From Acidobacteriaceae bacterium (GTDB lineage: Bacteria; Acidobacteriota; Terriglobia; Terriglobales; Acidobacteriaceae), in assembly GCA_025462735.1 (NCBI GenBank), contig JAOAPC010000008.1:372001-436000 (forward strand): DNA of 64,000 nt. The letters run 5' to 3'. A program made the position numbers and the translations under genes. The first letter of the stretch is position 1; each line of letters opens with the position of its first letter. Under the pieces are notes generated by a model. The model was not told the origin of the DNA, searched no databases, and saw only the letters and a program-made list of their open reading frames with translations. Below, piece by piece: positions 8,874 through 17,421 of this stretch.

Positions 8874-9537
8874 TGCGCTTCTTGCGCCGGCTGAGGATGA
8901 ACGCCCGCCGTTGGCGCTTTACCACGTGTCGATCGATTCTCCGCCAGAACGCAGCGAAGTAATCCCCAGCTGAGATCAAAGAGAGAGCGACCATAAACCA
9001 GATCGCAAGAAGCGCGATCCAGTGAATGGGAAACACGTAGCGCCCGAGCGGCCATTCCTGCCAGTGGTGATCGAGAATCACAGCGACCACAGAAACGATC
9101 TGCACCAGCATCTTGAATTTTCCCAGGTCGCTGGCCTCAATGGTGAACCCTTCTGAGGCGGCAATGGCGCGGAGACCGCTGACCAGAAATTCTCTGCCGA
9201 TAATTACTACTGCGATCCACGCCGGAACCAGGTGTGGATTGAATTGCACTAGGGTGATAAAGGCCGCAGCTATCAGTAGCTTGTCTGCAAGAGGATCCAG
9301 CAGGATTCCCATGGTCGTGATCTGGCCGCGGCGACGAGCGAGGTAGCCATCAATTCCATCGGTAATCGAAGCTGCGATGAAGAGCGCAGAAGCCAGAATT
9401 TCTTTCTCGCCATTAGCACTAGAAAGCCGGCTGGTGGAAAGCACCCACATGAACAGAGGAATCATGCAAATGCGGATGAGCGTAATGGAATTGGGCAGAT
9501 TCACAACGAAGCCGCGGCGGGAGGTATCCCGCTGCAC
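8857..9537 (-). CDS. pgsA: CDP-diacylglycerol--glycerol-3-phosphate 3-phosphatidyltransferase
   Basis: A 226-residue integral membrane CDP-alcohol phosphatidyltransferase making phosphatidylglycerol phosphate. The motif DGYLARRRG...G...D...D is complete (DGYLARRRGQITTMG, then LLDPLADK). It has four or more transmembrane helices, and the N-terminus NLPNSITLIRI is typical. I place the start at the GTG 9537, which has GGAGG about 11 bases upstream. An upstream TTG (9573) and a GTG just before NLPNS are alternatives. The basic C-terminal tail is cytoplasmic. It overlaps the AMMECR1 gene. Confidence 0.92.
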   Translation of the reverse strand: MQRDTSRRGFVVNLPNSITLIRICMIPLFMWVLSTSRLSSANGEKEILASALFIAASITDGIDGYLARRRGQITTMGILLDPLADKLLIAAAFITLVQFNPHLVPAWIAVVIIGREFLVSGLRAIAASEGFTIEASDLGKFKMLVQIVSVVAVILDHHWQEWPLGRYVFPIHWIALLAIWFMVALSLISAGDYFAAFWRRIDRHVVKRQRRAFILSRRKKRNVAAV

Positions 9538-9581
9538 TCTTAGATTATCCTCCACCGCGATTCGCGAAAGCAACGCGCAAA

Positions 9582-9604
9582 AGGACGGGCTGCCCCGCCG
9601 TCCT
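9582..9604. repeat. Small palindrome upstream of pgsA
   Basis: A 7-bp stem, AGGACGG (9582-9588) and CCGTCCT (9598-9604), with a 9-nt C-rich loop, in the pgsA leader. It is a distant relative of the GACGGGCG palindromes. No T-tract follows on either strand. Confidence 0.4.
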
Positions 9605-9683
9605 AAGGTACTTCATTCCAACGAGGACTAAAGCCGTGGATACTAAGGCTCAAAAGGCGCACTCGCATTCACGGCGGTCAAAC

Positions 9684-10037
9684 TTACTTCGCGGGGGCCG
9701 GGGTGGCCGTGCTGTGATGGGCAATGATCTGGTCTTTGATCTTCTCGTAAAGCGATTGCGGAATTACCTTTTTGGTGACCAGTTCGCGCTTGGTGCGATA
9801 GGGCCGGCCAGCGATGATTTTCTGAGCATAAGTGCCGCCGATCCCAGGAATCGCATCGAGTTGGTCCTTGGTCGCGGAATTGATGTCCAGCTTTTCCTTC
9901 ATTGCTGCAACCGCTTTGGAAGCCTTAGCGGACATCGAAGAATCGGTGCTCGATTGCGCCCCAGCCAAGCCAATTACACCGAAGACAAGCGTTGCGCCGA
10001 GAATTGCTGGAAAAATCAGTCTCGTAAGTCTGCGCAT
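9684..10037 (-). CDS. Exported helix-hairpin-helix (ComEA-like) protein
   Basis: A 117-residue protein. The ATG at 10037 has AGAGGAGAG five bases upstream; the longer open frame upstream is not needed. The signal peptide is MRRLTRLIFPAILGATLVFGVIGLAGAQ. The mature part carries one helix-hairpin-helix motif, LDINSATKDQLDAIPGIGGTYAQKI, as in ComEA-type DNA-binding domains, followed by RPYRTKRELVTKKVIPQSLYEKI. ComEA binds transforming DNA in the periplasm. Here a competence role is only possible, since no comEC or other competence gene is nearby. It lies downstream of gdhA on the same strand. Confidence 0.85.
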   Translation of the reverse strand: MRRLTRLIFPAILGATLVFGVIGLAGAQSSTDSSMSAKASKAVAAMKEKLDINSATKDQLDAIPGIGGTYAQKIIAGRPYRTKRELVTKKVIPQSLYEKIKDQIIAHHSTATPAPAK

Positions 10038-10093
10038 AAATCTCTCCTCTCTTTCCTCGCATCTTGTGATGCCGGTTTTGTGCACGTCGGCCA

Positions 10094-11359
10094 TTACGCG
10101 TAAATCCCGCGTTGCCGGATGGTATAGGCGACACGGTCGATTGCCAGCATATAGGCGGCAATCCGGTTATTAACGCTGTGCGTATGGGCGTAACGGACAA
10201 CGTCCTCGAACGCGTTGACCATTATGTCTTCGAGTTGCTCGTTCACGACTGACTCTTTCCAGAAATATCCTTGGCGGTCTTGCACCCATTCGAAGTAAGA
10301 CGTAGTGACACCGCCGGCATTGCAAAGAATGTCCGGAATCACGAAAACGCCTTTTTCGGCAAGGATTTCGTCGGCAGCCGCGGTGGTGGGGCCGTTGGCG
10401 CCTTCGGCCAGAATGCGGCACTTAACGCGATCCGCGTTGCGGCTGGTGATCTGGTTCTCGGTCGCCGCTGGAACGAGGATTTCGCATTCGGTCAGCATCA
10501 ATTCGGCAGGATCGGCGCTTTCCGCTTCCCGGAAGCCCGTGATACTCCGCGTGCTCGCACGGTGCTTCTCCAAGGCTTCGACATCGATCCCATGCTTATT
10601 GTAAAGAGCGCCGTCCACTTCGATCACGCCGATGATCTGGTAACCCGCCTGGGCCATCAGTCGCGCGGCATTTGAACCAACGTTGCCAAAACCTTGCACA
10701 ATCACGCGCGTGTTCTCCGGTCTAAGGCCCAGCTTTTTAGTCGCCTGATCACAGACGATCATGATTCCTCGACCGGTTGCCTCCCGACGCCCGCGCGATC
10801 CGCCTATATTGATCGGCTTACCGGTGACTACGGCAGTGACTGTCTGGCGCATGTGCATGGAATAGGTGTCCATCATCCAGGCCATGGTCTGCTCGTTGGT
10901 GTTTATGTCGGGAGCAGGTACGTCTTTCTCGGGCCCAATAAATTCGATCAATTCGGCGGTGTAGCGGCGCGTCATGCGCTCCAGTTCACCCATCGACATT
11001 TTGTGGGGATCGCAAATCACGCCACCTTTGGCGCCACCGAACGGAATGTTAACTATGGCGCACTTCCACGTCATCCAGCTCGCTAGGGCGCGAACTTCGT
11101 CGAGCGTAACGTCGGGCGCATAACGAATGCCGCCTTTAGCCGGGCCGCGAGCAATCGAGTGCTGGACGCGAAATCCGGTGAAGACCTCCAGTTTTCCGTT
11201 ATCCATCGAAACCGGGATATGCACGATCAGTTCGCGGTTGGGATACTGGAGGACCTTCCATAGGCCTTCATCCAGGTTGAGCTTTTGCGCCGCAAAATTG
11301 AAGCGCGCAGATTGCGCCTCCCAGGGATTAATCTCCTGTTCGAGTGAAATAGTCTTCAT
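10094..11359 (-). CDS. gdhA: Glu/Leu/Phe/Val dehydrogenase, probable glutamate dehydrogenase
   Basis: A 421-residue dehydrogenase interconverting glutamate and 2-oxoglutarate plus ammonia with NAD(P). The ATG at 11359 has GGAGA five bases upstream. Substrate-binding motifs are GPAKGGIRY and the catalytic lysine in GGAKGG. PAPDINT and the Rossmann loop [16 protein letters not shown] follow, then [11 protein letters not shown]. The length fits hexameric small-type GDH. Cofactor preference cannot be read safely from the sequence. The HHH gene follows downstream after 56 bp. Confidence 0.94.
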   Translation of the reverse strand: MKTISLEQEINPWEAQSARFNFAAQKLNLDEGLWKVLQYPNRELIVHIPVSMDNGKLEVFTGFRVQHSIARGPAKGGIRYAPDVTLDEVRALASWMTWKCAIVNIPFGGAKGGVICDPHKMSMGELERMTRRYTAELIEFIGPEKDVPAPDINTNEQTMAWMMDTYSMHMRQTVTAVVTGKPINIGGSRGRREATGRGIMIVCDQATKKLGLRPENTRVIVQGFGNVGSNAARLMAQAGYQIIGVIEVDGALYNKHGIDVEALEKHRASTRSITGFREAESADPAELMLTECEILVPAATENQITSRNADRVKCRILAEGANGPTTAAADEILAEKGVFVIPDILCNAGGVTTSYFEWVQDRQGYFWKESVVNEQLEDIMVNAFEDVVRYAHTHSVNNRIAAYMLAIDRVAYTIRQRGIYA

Positions 11360-11503
11360 AAAATCTCCGAATATAAGGGCCACAATGTTCCGCTGGCGGG
11401 GATAAGACTGTTGCCAGCAGGCAAACTCTCAGATTCTAGACAGCGCGGCGCGAGGAAGCAAGCAGAGCAGGGCAATTCATAAACACGAAAAGAATAAAAC
11501 GGA

Positions 11504-11887
11504 CTACTTCTTTTCTGATTTCGTGGCGGCAGGTTCTGTCTTGGACTTTTTGTCTTTGCTGTCTTTACTGTCCTTGCTTTCTTTTCTGTCTCTGTCCTTA
11601 CTGTCTCGATCTCTATCCTTGCTTTCTCTATCCTTGCTTTCAGTCGAGTCGGAGGAGGAATCGGACTTGGAACCTGAATCGGAGCCGGAAGCTGATGAAC
11701 CTGACGATTTCCTGGCGTAATCGGTGACGTACCAACCGGATCCCTTGAATTGCACCGCGGGCGCGGACAGCAGTTGCTCGACTTTGCCGCCACATTCGGG
11801 ACACTTCTTTACCGGCGGATCAGAGAACTTCTGAATGCGCTCAAAGCGATGACCGCATTTTTTGCACTCGTATTCGTGAAGTGGCAT
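11504..11887 (-). CDS. FmdB-family zinc ribbon protein with low-complexity tail
   Basis: A 127-residue protein. Residues 1-52 form the FmdB/CxxC_CxxC zinc ribbon with Cys8, Cys11, Cys29 and Cys32 and the conserved PLHEYECKKCGHRFE start. Residues about 60-127 are a highly repetitive, disordered stretch of Ser-Lys-Asp units (SKDRDR, ESKDSKDSKD). The DNA behind it is a short-period repeat, so the tail length may vary between strains. Many FmdB-like proteins end in a Ser-rich tail. The function is unknown, possibly regulatory. It diverges from rsmI. Confidence 0.85.
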   Translation of the reverse strand: MPLHEYECKKCGHRFERIQKFSDPPVKKCPECGGKVEQLLSAPAVQFKGSGWYVTDYARKSSGSSASGSDSGSKSDSSSDSTESKDRESKDRDRDSKDRDRKESKDSKDSKDKKSKTEPAATKSEKK

Positions 11888-11940
11888 GGAGAGTTAAACG
11901 CGAAGTCTGTTTTTGATTTTAGCAGGAGCAGGTTGCAATG

Positions 11941-12084
11941 GTTCAAGGTTTCAAGGTTTCAAGGTTTCGATGATTCGACATTTCGAATGTTTCGAAGGTT
12001 TTGAGATTTAGAGCATCATGTTGAAATTTGAAACTTTGAAACTTTGAAACGTTGGAACTTTGAAACGTGCAACTTGAAACCTGG
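11941..12084. repeat. Paired arrays of GTTTCAA words in inverted orientation
   Basis: The left array (11941-11969) holds three or more copies of GGTTTCAA with an 8-base period. The right array (about 12026-12084) holds four or more copies of the near-complement TTTGAAAC. The arms could pair into a long imperfect hairpin spanning the whole fmdB-rsmI divergent intergenic region. Base composition is far lower in GC than the flanks. There is no open frame of interest inside. Confidence 0.8.
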
Positions 12085-12125
12085 AACTTAAACTCGAAAC
12101 TGGCCCCGATGCTACACTCCCGCCT

Positions 12126-12977
12126 ATGACTGACGGCGATCTCGCGCCCGGGCTGTACCTCGTCGGGACCCCGATTGGCAATCTCGAGGACATGACGCTG
12201 CGGGCGATTCGGGTCTTGAAGCAAGCCGACTTAATCGCATGCGAAGACACGCGCCAAACTTTGAAGCTGCTGAATCATTATGGGATCGACACTCGCACCA
12301 TCAGCTACCACGAGCACAACGAGGCCGCGCGCGCGGCAGAATTGGTTGAGCACCTCGCACATGGCGCACGAATAGCAGTAGTGACGGATGCGGGAATGCC
12401 GGGAATCTCCGATCCAGGATTTCGGTTGCTGTCGCTGGCGATTGAACGCGGAGTGCCAGTGGTGCCGATTCCAGGGCCAGCGGCATTTGTGTCAGCGTTG
12501 GTCGCGAGCGGGCTGCCGATGGAATCTTTTTCTTTTCGTGGGTTCCTGTCACCGAAAAGCGGAGCGCGGCGGCGAGAGTTGGAACAGCTCCGAAATTCTG
12601 CGCAGACAGAGATTTTCTACGAAGCTCCGCACCGCATATTGGCCGCGCTGGAAGATGTGCTTGCGACGCTGGGCCCGGGCCGCCGTGTCGTGGTCGGCCG
12701 CGAGCTGACGAAAATCCATGAAGAATTCCTGCGCGGAACGGCGGCACAAGTTTTCGACACGGTGAAGAATCGGGGAGAGATCAAGGGCGAAATGGTAATG
12801 CTGATTGGCCCCGCCACAGAGCAAGAAACCCAAGCTCCCGTAGTTTCCGTGCGTGATCGAGTCGAGCAACTCATGCGCGAAGAAAAACTCGACGAGAAGT
12901 CTGCTCTCAAGAAAGCAGCAAAAGAACGCGGAATCTCGAAGAGCGAAGTCTATAGGGAATGGCATAGATCGAAGTAG
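12126..12977 (+). CDS. rsmI: 16S rRNA (cytidine(1402)-2'-O)-methyltransferase
   Basis: A 283-residue SAM-dependent tetrapyrrole-methylase-fold enzyme modifying C1402 in the ribosomal P site. The motifs are the N-terminal GTPIGNLEDMT (residues 14-24), ACEDTRQTLKLL, the loop VVTDAGMPGISDPG, and PIPGPAAFVSAL. The C-terminal RsmI helix-turn-helix segment is present (KSALKKAAKERGISKSEVY). The ATG at 12126 gives the normal length. Two small conserved genes follow within 12 bp on the same strand. Confidence 0.96.
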   Translation: MTDGDLAPGLYLVGTPIGNLEDMTLRAIRVLKQADLIACEDTRQTLKLLNHYGIDTRTISYHEHNEAARAAELVEHLAHGARIAVVTDAGMPGISDPGFRLLSLAIERGVPVVPIPGPAAFVSALVASGLPMESFSFRGFLSPKSGARRRELEQLRNSAQTEIFYEAPHRILAALEDVLATLGPGRRVVVGRELTKIHEEFLRGTAAQVFDTVKNRGEIKGEMVMLIGPATEQETQAPVVSVRDRVEQLMREEKLDEKSALKKAAKERGISKSEVYREWHRSK

Positions 12978-12989
12978 TAGTCCTTTATC

Positions 12990-13229
12990 ATGTTCTTCAG
13001 GATCATTGGCGAAATCTCCGCGATAGAGACGATCGCGACTGGGAGAAGTATTCGAGAGATCCGCCGCTTACGGAAGTGCTATGGCGGTCGACGATGGCGG
13101 AAGTTGAAGGGACTGGGTAAAATCGAGTTCCCGGATGGTACGATTTGTTTAGCGGAGCTGCACTGGTACGAAGCTCATGGTGTTGGCTCGAAAGAACTCA
13201 AGCTCAAGCGCATCCTGGAAGTATTATGA
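12990..13229 (+). CDS. Conserved small protein of unknown function (pair, first gene)
   Basis: A 79-residue basic protein with no signal or membrane segment. It begins MFFRIIGEISAIETIATG and has a conserved-looking core (RKCYGGRRWRKLKG, then AELHWYEAHGVG). I recall similar small proteins in diverse environmental bacteria, without a known function. Its TGA stop overlaps the ATG of the next gene (ATGA at 13226-13229), so the pair is almost surely translationally coupled. The HWYEAHG segment would suit a metal or nucleic-acid contact, but that is speculation. Confidence 0.75.
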   Translation: MFFRIIGEISAIETIATGRSIREIRRLRKCYGGRRWRKLKGLGKIEFPDGTICLAELHWYEAHGVGSKELKLKRILEVL

Positions 13230-13453
13230 GACGAAACGAGAAGAATTTTGTGGTGTGCGTCAGCAACAAGGGATATCCGGCTTCGCTCGAACTTCGCAAA
13301 CTCTACCAGGTACTTCCTGACGAGCAGGCGGCGAAACTGGGACAGATTCGAGTGGTCGATGAATCAGGGCAGGATTATCTGTATCCCGAGCAGTATTTCG
13401 CCCCCGTGCAACTACCGCAGGCCACCGAAAAAGCTGTGTTGCGTGCACGCTAG
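13226..13453 (+). CDS. Conserved small protein of unknown function (pair, second gene)
   Basis: A 75-residue protein. The ATG at 13226 overlaps the stop of the preceding gene by four bases. The sequence FVVCVSNKGYPASLELRKLYQVLPD followed by IRVVDESGQDYLYPEQYF is a compact alpha-beta pattern that I recognise as a recurrent small family next to the preceding one, without assigned function. There is no signal peptide. It probably shares the rsmI transcript. It ends one base before the stop of the convergent yqeY-like gene. Confidence 0.78.
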   Translation: MRRNEKNFVVCVSNKGYPASLELRKLYQVLPDEQAAKLGQIRVVDESGQDYLYPEQYFAPVQLPQATEKAVLRAR

Positions 13454-13912
13454 CTACTTCCCTGCCAGTTCCTTCTTTACCGCTTCGCTCACGACTTTCC
13501 CGTCCACGCGCACGCCCTGTGTCGCAAATTTGGCCATTGCGTTTTTCATCACCGTGCCCATGTCTTTCATGGTCGGCGCACCCATTTCTGCGATTACCGT
13601 CTTGACGCTGGCGGCGATGTCCGCCTCGCTGGCCGCCTTCGGCATGTAGGTTTCAATGACCGCGATTTCGGCAGCTTCTTTGTCAGCCATCTCCTGGCGG
13701 CCGCCTTTGGTGAATTGCTCGATCGAATCCTTGCGCTGCTTAATGAGCGTTCCAAGCACCTGCTGAGCTTCTTTGTCATCGAGCGGCGCCATTTTTTCGA
13801 TCTCGCGGTTCTTGAGCGCGGTCTTAACCATCCGCAAAGTCGAGAGCCGCGCTTCCTCGCGGGCTTTCATGGCGGCAGTGATGTCTTTCTGAATTTGGTC
13901 TACGAGGGGCAT
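13454..13912 (-). CDS. GatB/YqeY domain protein
   Basis: A 152-residue YqeY-like protein. The ATG at 13912 begins MPLVDQIQKDITAAMKARE, the usual start of the family; the open frame continues upstream through a repeat and should not be translated. The two helical lobes, including LGTLIKQRKDSIEQFTKGGRQEMADKE and the C-terminal PTMKDMGTVMKNAMAKF, match the domain shared with GatB, which binds tRNA. The cellular role is unresolved. It is convergent with the small gene pair, with adjacent stops. Confidence 0.92.
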   Translation of the reverse strand: MPLVDQIQKDITAAMKAREEARLSTLRMVKTALKNREIEKMAPLDDKEAQQVLGTLIKQRKDSIEQFTKGGRQEMADKEAAEIAVIETYMPKAASEADIAASVKTVIAEMGAPTMKDMGTVMKNAMAKFATQGVRVDGKVVSEAVKKELAGK

Positions 13913-13921
13913 GGGAGAATT

Positions 13922-13990
13922 ATAGCTACGTCGTTGGTTATTGGTCGGTCGTGGTTCGCTAACGACCAGTCGTCCTTCACTAACGACCAC
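13922..13990. repeat. GGTCGT/ACGACC word repeat upstream of yqeY
   Basis: This intergenic stretch is built from short words GTTGGTTATTGGTCGG, GGTCGTGG and the complementary AACGACCA, present in both orientations, so it can fold on itself. A second cluster of the same words occurs between hslV and hslU (55020-55119). It lies between the divergent yqeY and aminotransferase genes. Confidence 0.65.
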
Positions 13991-14059
13991 GCTGGGATTT
14001 TCCGATACACTAGTAAGTACTTTCTGAAATCCCCGATTTCATCTTAAAGGACTAATGCC

Positions 14060-15262
14060 ATGCTGCTGAAGAACCGTCTTTTCACCCCCGGCCCTACTCC
14101 TCTGCTGCCTGCTGCGCAGAATGCAATGGCAGCGTTTACGGCCCATCACCGCACCGCGGACTTCAAGGCTCTATACACCCGCGTTCTCGCCGACATGAAG
14201 GATTTCATCGGCACCGCGAATGATGTCTTAGTTGTTGCCTCGTCTGGAACCGGCGTAATGGAAGGATCGATCTCAAACCTGACCTCGCCTGGCGACAAGG
14301 TCCTGGTGCTGACCGCGGGAAAATTCGGCGAGCGCTGGCGCGATTTAGCCAAGGCTTACGGGTGCAATGTGGATCTAGTCGAGAAGCCTTATGGCGAGAC
14401 GTTTTCGTTGGATGAAGTTCGCTCGAAGCTGACGCCGGAAACCCGCGCAGTCTATGTTCAATCCACCGAAAGCTCTACTGGGGTCCGGCACGACGTGCAA
14501 GGGATCGCCAAGCTGGTGCGCGGAAATGGGGGCGACACGCTGCTGATCGTCGATGCGATTACCGGGCTCGGTACCACTCACTTTGACGTTGATGGCTGGG
14601 GCATTGACGTAATCATCGGCGGATCGCAAAAAGCGTTGATGATTCCTCCCGGTCTCGCCTATTGCGCGATCAGCGAGCGCGCATGGAAACGCATGGAGAC
14701 GACAAAGAATCCGCGCTACTACTTCGATTTCCGCAAAGAACGGAAGGCTGCTGCAAAGGGCGAATCAGCATTCACTCCGGCGACGTCGTTATTCGCGGCG
14801 TTGGGCGCGGCCCTCGATTTCATTCGCCAGATGGGTAATGGTGACTTGGCTTCCGGGCGCAAGGCTTTGGTAGACAATGCTGAGCTTGCTGCTGAGATGA
14901 CCCGCGCGGGCGTCAAGGCCCTGGGGCTGAAGTTGTTCGCGGCATCGCCGGGCGCGGCGCTCACGGCTGTGACCTCGCCGTCGGGACTTGACTCCGGCAA
15001 GATCGTCAAGGAATTCCGCGAATCATTCTCAGCCGTAGTAGCAAACGGGCAGGGTGATATGAAAGGTAAGCTGTTCCGCATTGCGCATATTGGCTACTAC
15101 GACTTTCTGGATACGGTTGGCATTCTGGCCGCGCTCGAGCACGTACTGGCCGCGGTGACAGACAAAACGGTTGAATACGGAGTTGCCGTGCGCGCAGCGC
15201 AGCAAGCATTCGCACGCTCTCGAAGCGGTGAGTTGGCCGAAATGGCTGGGGCGAAGAGCTAG
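14060..15262 (+). CDS. Class V aminotransferase, likely phosphoserine aminotransferase-type role
   Basis: A 400-residue PLP enzyme of the alanine-glyoxylate/serine-pyruvate aminotransferase family. The start is NRLFTPGPTPLL, the substrate/PLP region has SSGTGVMEG, and the PLP-binding aspartate is in IVDAITGLG. The Schiff-base lysine is K191 (GGSQKALMIPPG). serA lies 531 bp downstream on the same strand. In methanogens a related class V enzyme (MJ0959) acts as phosphoserine aminotransferase. By context this protein probably transaminates phosphohydroxypyruvate, though a glyoxylate role is not excluded. Start: ATG 14060 after AAAGGAC. Confidence 0.88.
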   Translation: MLLKNRLFTPGPTPLLPAAQNAMAAFTAHHRTADFKALYTRVLADMKDFIGTANDVLVVASSGTGVMEGSISNLTSPGDKVLVLTAGKFGERWRDLAKAYGCNVDLVEKPYGETFSLDEVRSKLTPETRAVYVQSTESSTGVRHDVQGIAKLVRGNGGDTLLIVDAITGLGTTHFDVDGWGIDVIIGGSQKALMIPPGLAYCAISERAWKRMETTKNPRYYFDFRKERKAAAKGESAFTPATSLFAALGAALDFIRQMGNGDLASGRKALVDNAELAAEMTRAGVKALGLKLFAASPGAALTAVTSPSGLDSGKIVKEFRESFSAVVANGQGDMKGKLFRIAHIGYYDFLDTVGILAALEHVLAAVTDKTVEYGVAVRAAQQAFARSRSGELAEMAGAKS

Positions 15263-15303
15263 TTGACCCGTGCCACGAACAAATCGCAAAGGGCGAGCCG
15301 CCG

Positions 15304-15690
15304 CTAGTTGACTTGGAAACTCATCGCCGCCGAAGTCGCAGCCGCGGTACCACCACCATACAGGCCTCCCGGAGTGCCCGGATTGGTAACTGTAACTGGA
15401 ATGGCTGGATTGGCAATCGAAACCGCGCTGGCCGGAATCGTGGCGGTAACTTTGGTTGCGCTTACGAATGTTGTGGTCATGGCTGCGCCGTTGAACTTTA
15501 CAAGTGCCTGCGAGCCAAAATTCGTCCCATCTACTTCGAGGGTAAACTGCGAACTGCCGGCCGCTGTGCTAGGCGGAACGAGCTGAGCAATAGCTGGCTT
15601 AGTGCCGGGTTGCACGGGCATGGTGGCAGGTTTTGAGTAGCCGCATCCAACGCCAGTTGCCGCCAATAAGACGACCATTAGTAGCTTCAT
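15304..15690 (-). CDS. IPT/TIG-domain lipoprotein
   Basis: A 128-residue predicted lipoprotein. A hydrophobic leader MKLLMVVLLAATGVGC ends in a lipobox-like VGC with Cys16. One TIG/IPT beta-sandwich follows (IAQLVPPSTAAGSSQFTLEV, then GTNFGSQALVKFNGA), ending in a Gly/Ala-rich strand. Such domains usually mediate adhesion or carbohydrate contacts. It is inserted on the opposite strand between the aminotransferase and serA, so it has its own transcript. Confidence 0.8.
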   Translation of the reverse strand: MKLLMVVLLAATGVGCGYSKPATMPVQPGTKPAIAQLVPPSTAAGSSQFTLEVDGTNFGSQALVKFNGAAMTTTFVSATKVTATIPASAVSIANPAIPVTVTNPGTPGGLYGGGTAAATSAAMSFQVN

Positions 15691-15792
15691 AGTTTCTCTC
15701 CAGTGAGTGCTTGCGAACTGGAGGCAAGTTTAGGTAACGAGGCACGCCAGAGTGTCGGTATGCTGTAACTTTCTTGTAAAGGAATCATCGAG

Positions 15793-17394
15793 ATGAAAAT
15801 CGTAATCGCGGAAAAAATGTCTTCGTCGGCGGTAGATCTGTTGCGCGAGCCCGACTGGACGGTCATCACTCCCGACCAACTGAACGGTAGCCTGGCAAAG
15901 GAGCTTGAAGACGCAGACGCTCTGCTGGTGCGCTCAGCGGTGCAGGTGGATGCAGCCCTGCTTGCCAACGCCTCAAAGCTGCGCGTAATCGGCCGCGCCG
16001 GGGTTGGCGTTGACAACATTGAGCTCGAGCCCGCGACCCGTCAGGGCATCGCGGTGATGAACACGCCTGGCGCGAATGCCGTCGCCGTGGCGGAGATCAC
16101 AATTGGCCTCATGCTCAGCATGGCGCGTTTCATCCCACGCGCGAATGAACTCATGCACTCGGGAAAATGGGAGAAGAAATCACTGCAGGGCACAGAACTG
16201 CGGGGCAAGACCCTCGGGATTGTCGGGTTGGGCAAGATTGGGCTGGAAGTCGCGAAACGTGCTCGTGCCTTCGGCATGGAGATCATGGGGCACGATCCGT
16301 TCGTTTCGCCGAATATCGCGAAGGAAAATGGCATTCGTTTGGCATCACTCGATGAGCTCTACAGCGCATCAGACTATTTAAGTCTTCATGTTGGGCTGAC
16401 ACCGCAGACCGAGAACATGATCAACGCCGAGTCGCTGAAGAAAATGAAAAAGGGTGTGCGGCTGGTCAATTGCGCGCGCGGCGAACTGGTGGACGAATCT
16501 GCGCTGGCCTCGGCCCTTAAGGCGGGTCAAGTGAATGCAGCGGCTTTGGACGTCTTCGTGCACGAGCCATTGAAGGATTCGCCCCTGCAAAAGATGGAAA
16601 ACGTAATTCTCACGCCGCACATTGCAGGCTCGACTAACGAGGCGCAGGAAGCGGTGGGGCAGCAGATCGCACTCCAGGTCAAGGAATATCTGAAGCACGG
16701 CGTAATCCAGAATGCTGTCAACGTACCGTCGGTTTCGCACGACGAGTATGTGCAGATGAAGCCGTATATTGTGCTTGCCGAAAGGTTGGGGTCGTTTCTG
16801 GCGCAGATCAGTGGCAGCGGGGTGGAGGAAATTTCCATCGCCTACACCGGCCATATCACAGAATGGAAAACTGAACTCATCCGCAACGCGACCATCAAAG
16901 GCATTCTGAATGTTGCCGTCGACGAGACCGCAAACCTGGTGAATGCCGCCAGTCTGGCCTCGTCCCGCGGGCTCAGGGTCCATGAAGAGCGGAAGCCCAA
17001 AGCCTCAACTGGCGGGGTCGGAAGCGTGCTCTCCATCGAGATCAGTACGGAAAAAGAAAGGCACATCGCGAAGGGCGCGGTGCTGAGAGAGAATGTGCTG
17101 CGACTACTGCACGTGGATGGCATTGATGCGGAGGCGCCACTTGCGCAGAACCTGATTTACCTGCGCAACCAGGACGTGCCGGGCGTTATTGGGAAAGTTG
17201 GCACCATCCTCGGCAAGCACGATGTCAATATTGCGAACTTCTCGCTCGGCCGCAGGAGCGGCGAACCACAACCCAGTCAACCCTTCGAGGCCATTGCCGT
17301 CGTGCAAGTGGATGGCAAAGTTTCAGAATCCGCGGTCGCAGAGTTGCGCGGCATACCGGCCGTGCACGAGGCGAAGGCAATTCATCTCGAATAG
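15793..17394 (+). CDS. serA: D-3-phosphoglycerate dehydrogenase
   Basis: A 533-residue long-form (type I) PGDH, the first step of phosphorylated serine synthesis. The nucleotide loop is GIVGLGKIGLEVAKRA; the catalytic Arg is in CARGELVDE, and the Glu/His are in VHEPL and LTPHIAGSTNEA. The allosteric substrate-binding domain spans about residues 320-450 (SIAYTGHITEW). The ACT domain at about 455-533 (YLRNQDVPGVIGKVGTILG) usually mediates serine feedback. It is preceded by an aminotransferase likely to act next in the pathway, and followed 27 bp later by a beta-barrel gene. Confidence 0.96.
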   Translation: MKIVIAEKMSSSAVDLLREPDWTVITPDQLNGSLAKELEDADALLVRSAVQVDAALLANASKLRVIGRAGVGVDNIELEPATRQGIAVMNTPGANAVAVAEITIGLMLSMARFIPRANELMHSGKWEKKSLQGTELRGKTLGIVGLGKIGLEVAKRARAFGMEIMGHDPFVSPNIAKENGIRLASLDELYSASDYLSLHVGLTPQTENMINAESLKKMKKGVRLVNCARGELVDESALASALKAGQVNAAALDVFVHEPLKDSPLQKMENVILTPHIAGSTNEAQEAVGQQIALQVKEYLKHGVIQNAVNVPSVSHDEYVQMKPYIVLAERLGSFLAQISGSGVEEISIAYTGHITEWKTELIRNATIKGILNVAVDETANLVNAASLASSRGLRVHEERKPKASTGGVGSVLSIEISTEKERHIAKGAVLRENVLRLLHVDGIDAEAPLAQNLIYLRNQDVPGVIGKVGTILGKHDVNIANFSLGRRSGEPQPSQPFEAIAVVQVDGKVSESAVAELRGIPAVHEAKAIHLE

Positions 17395-17421
17395 GTGATC
17401 GCGCAGCGTGAAAGGAATGGA

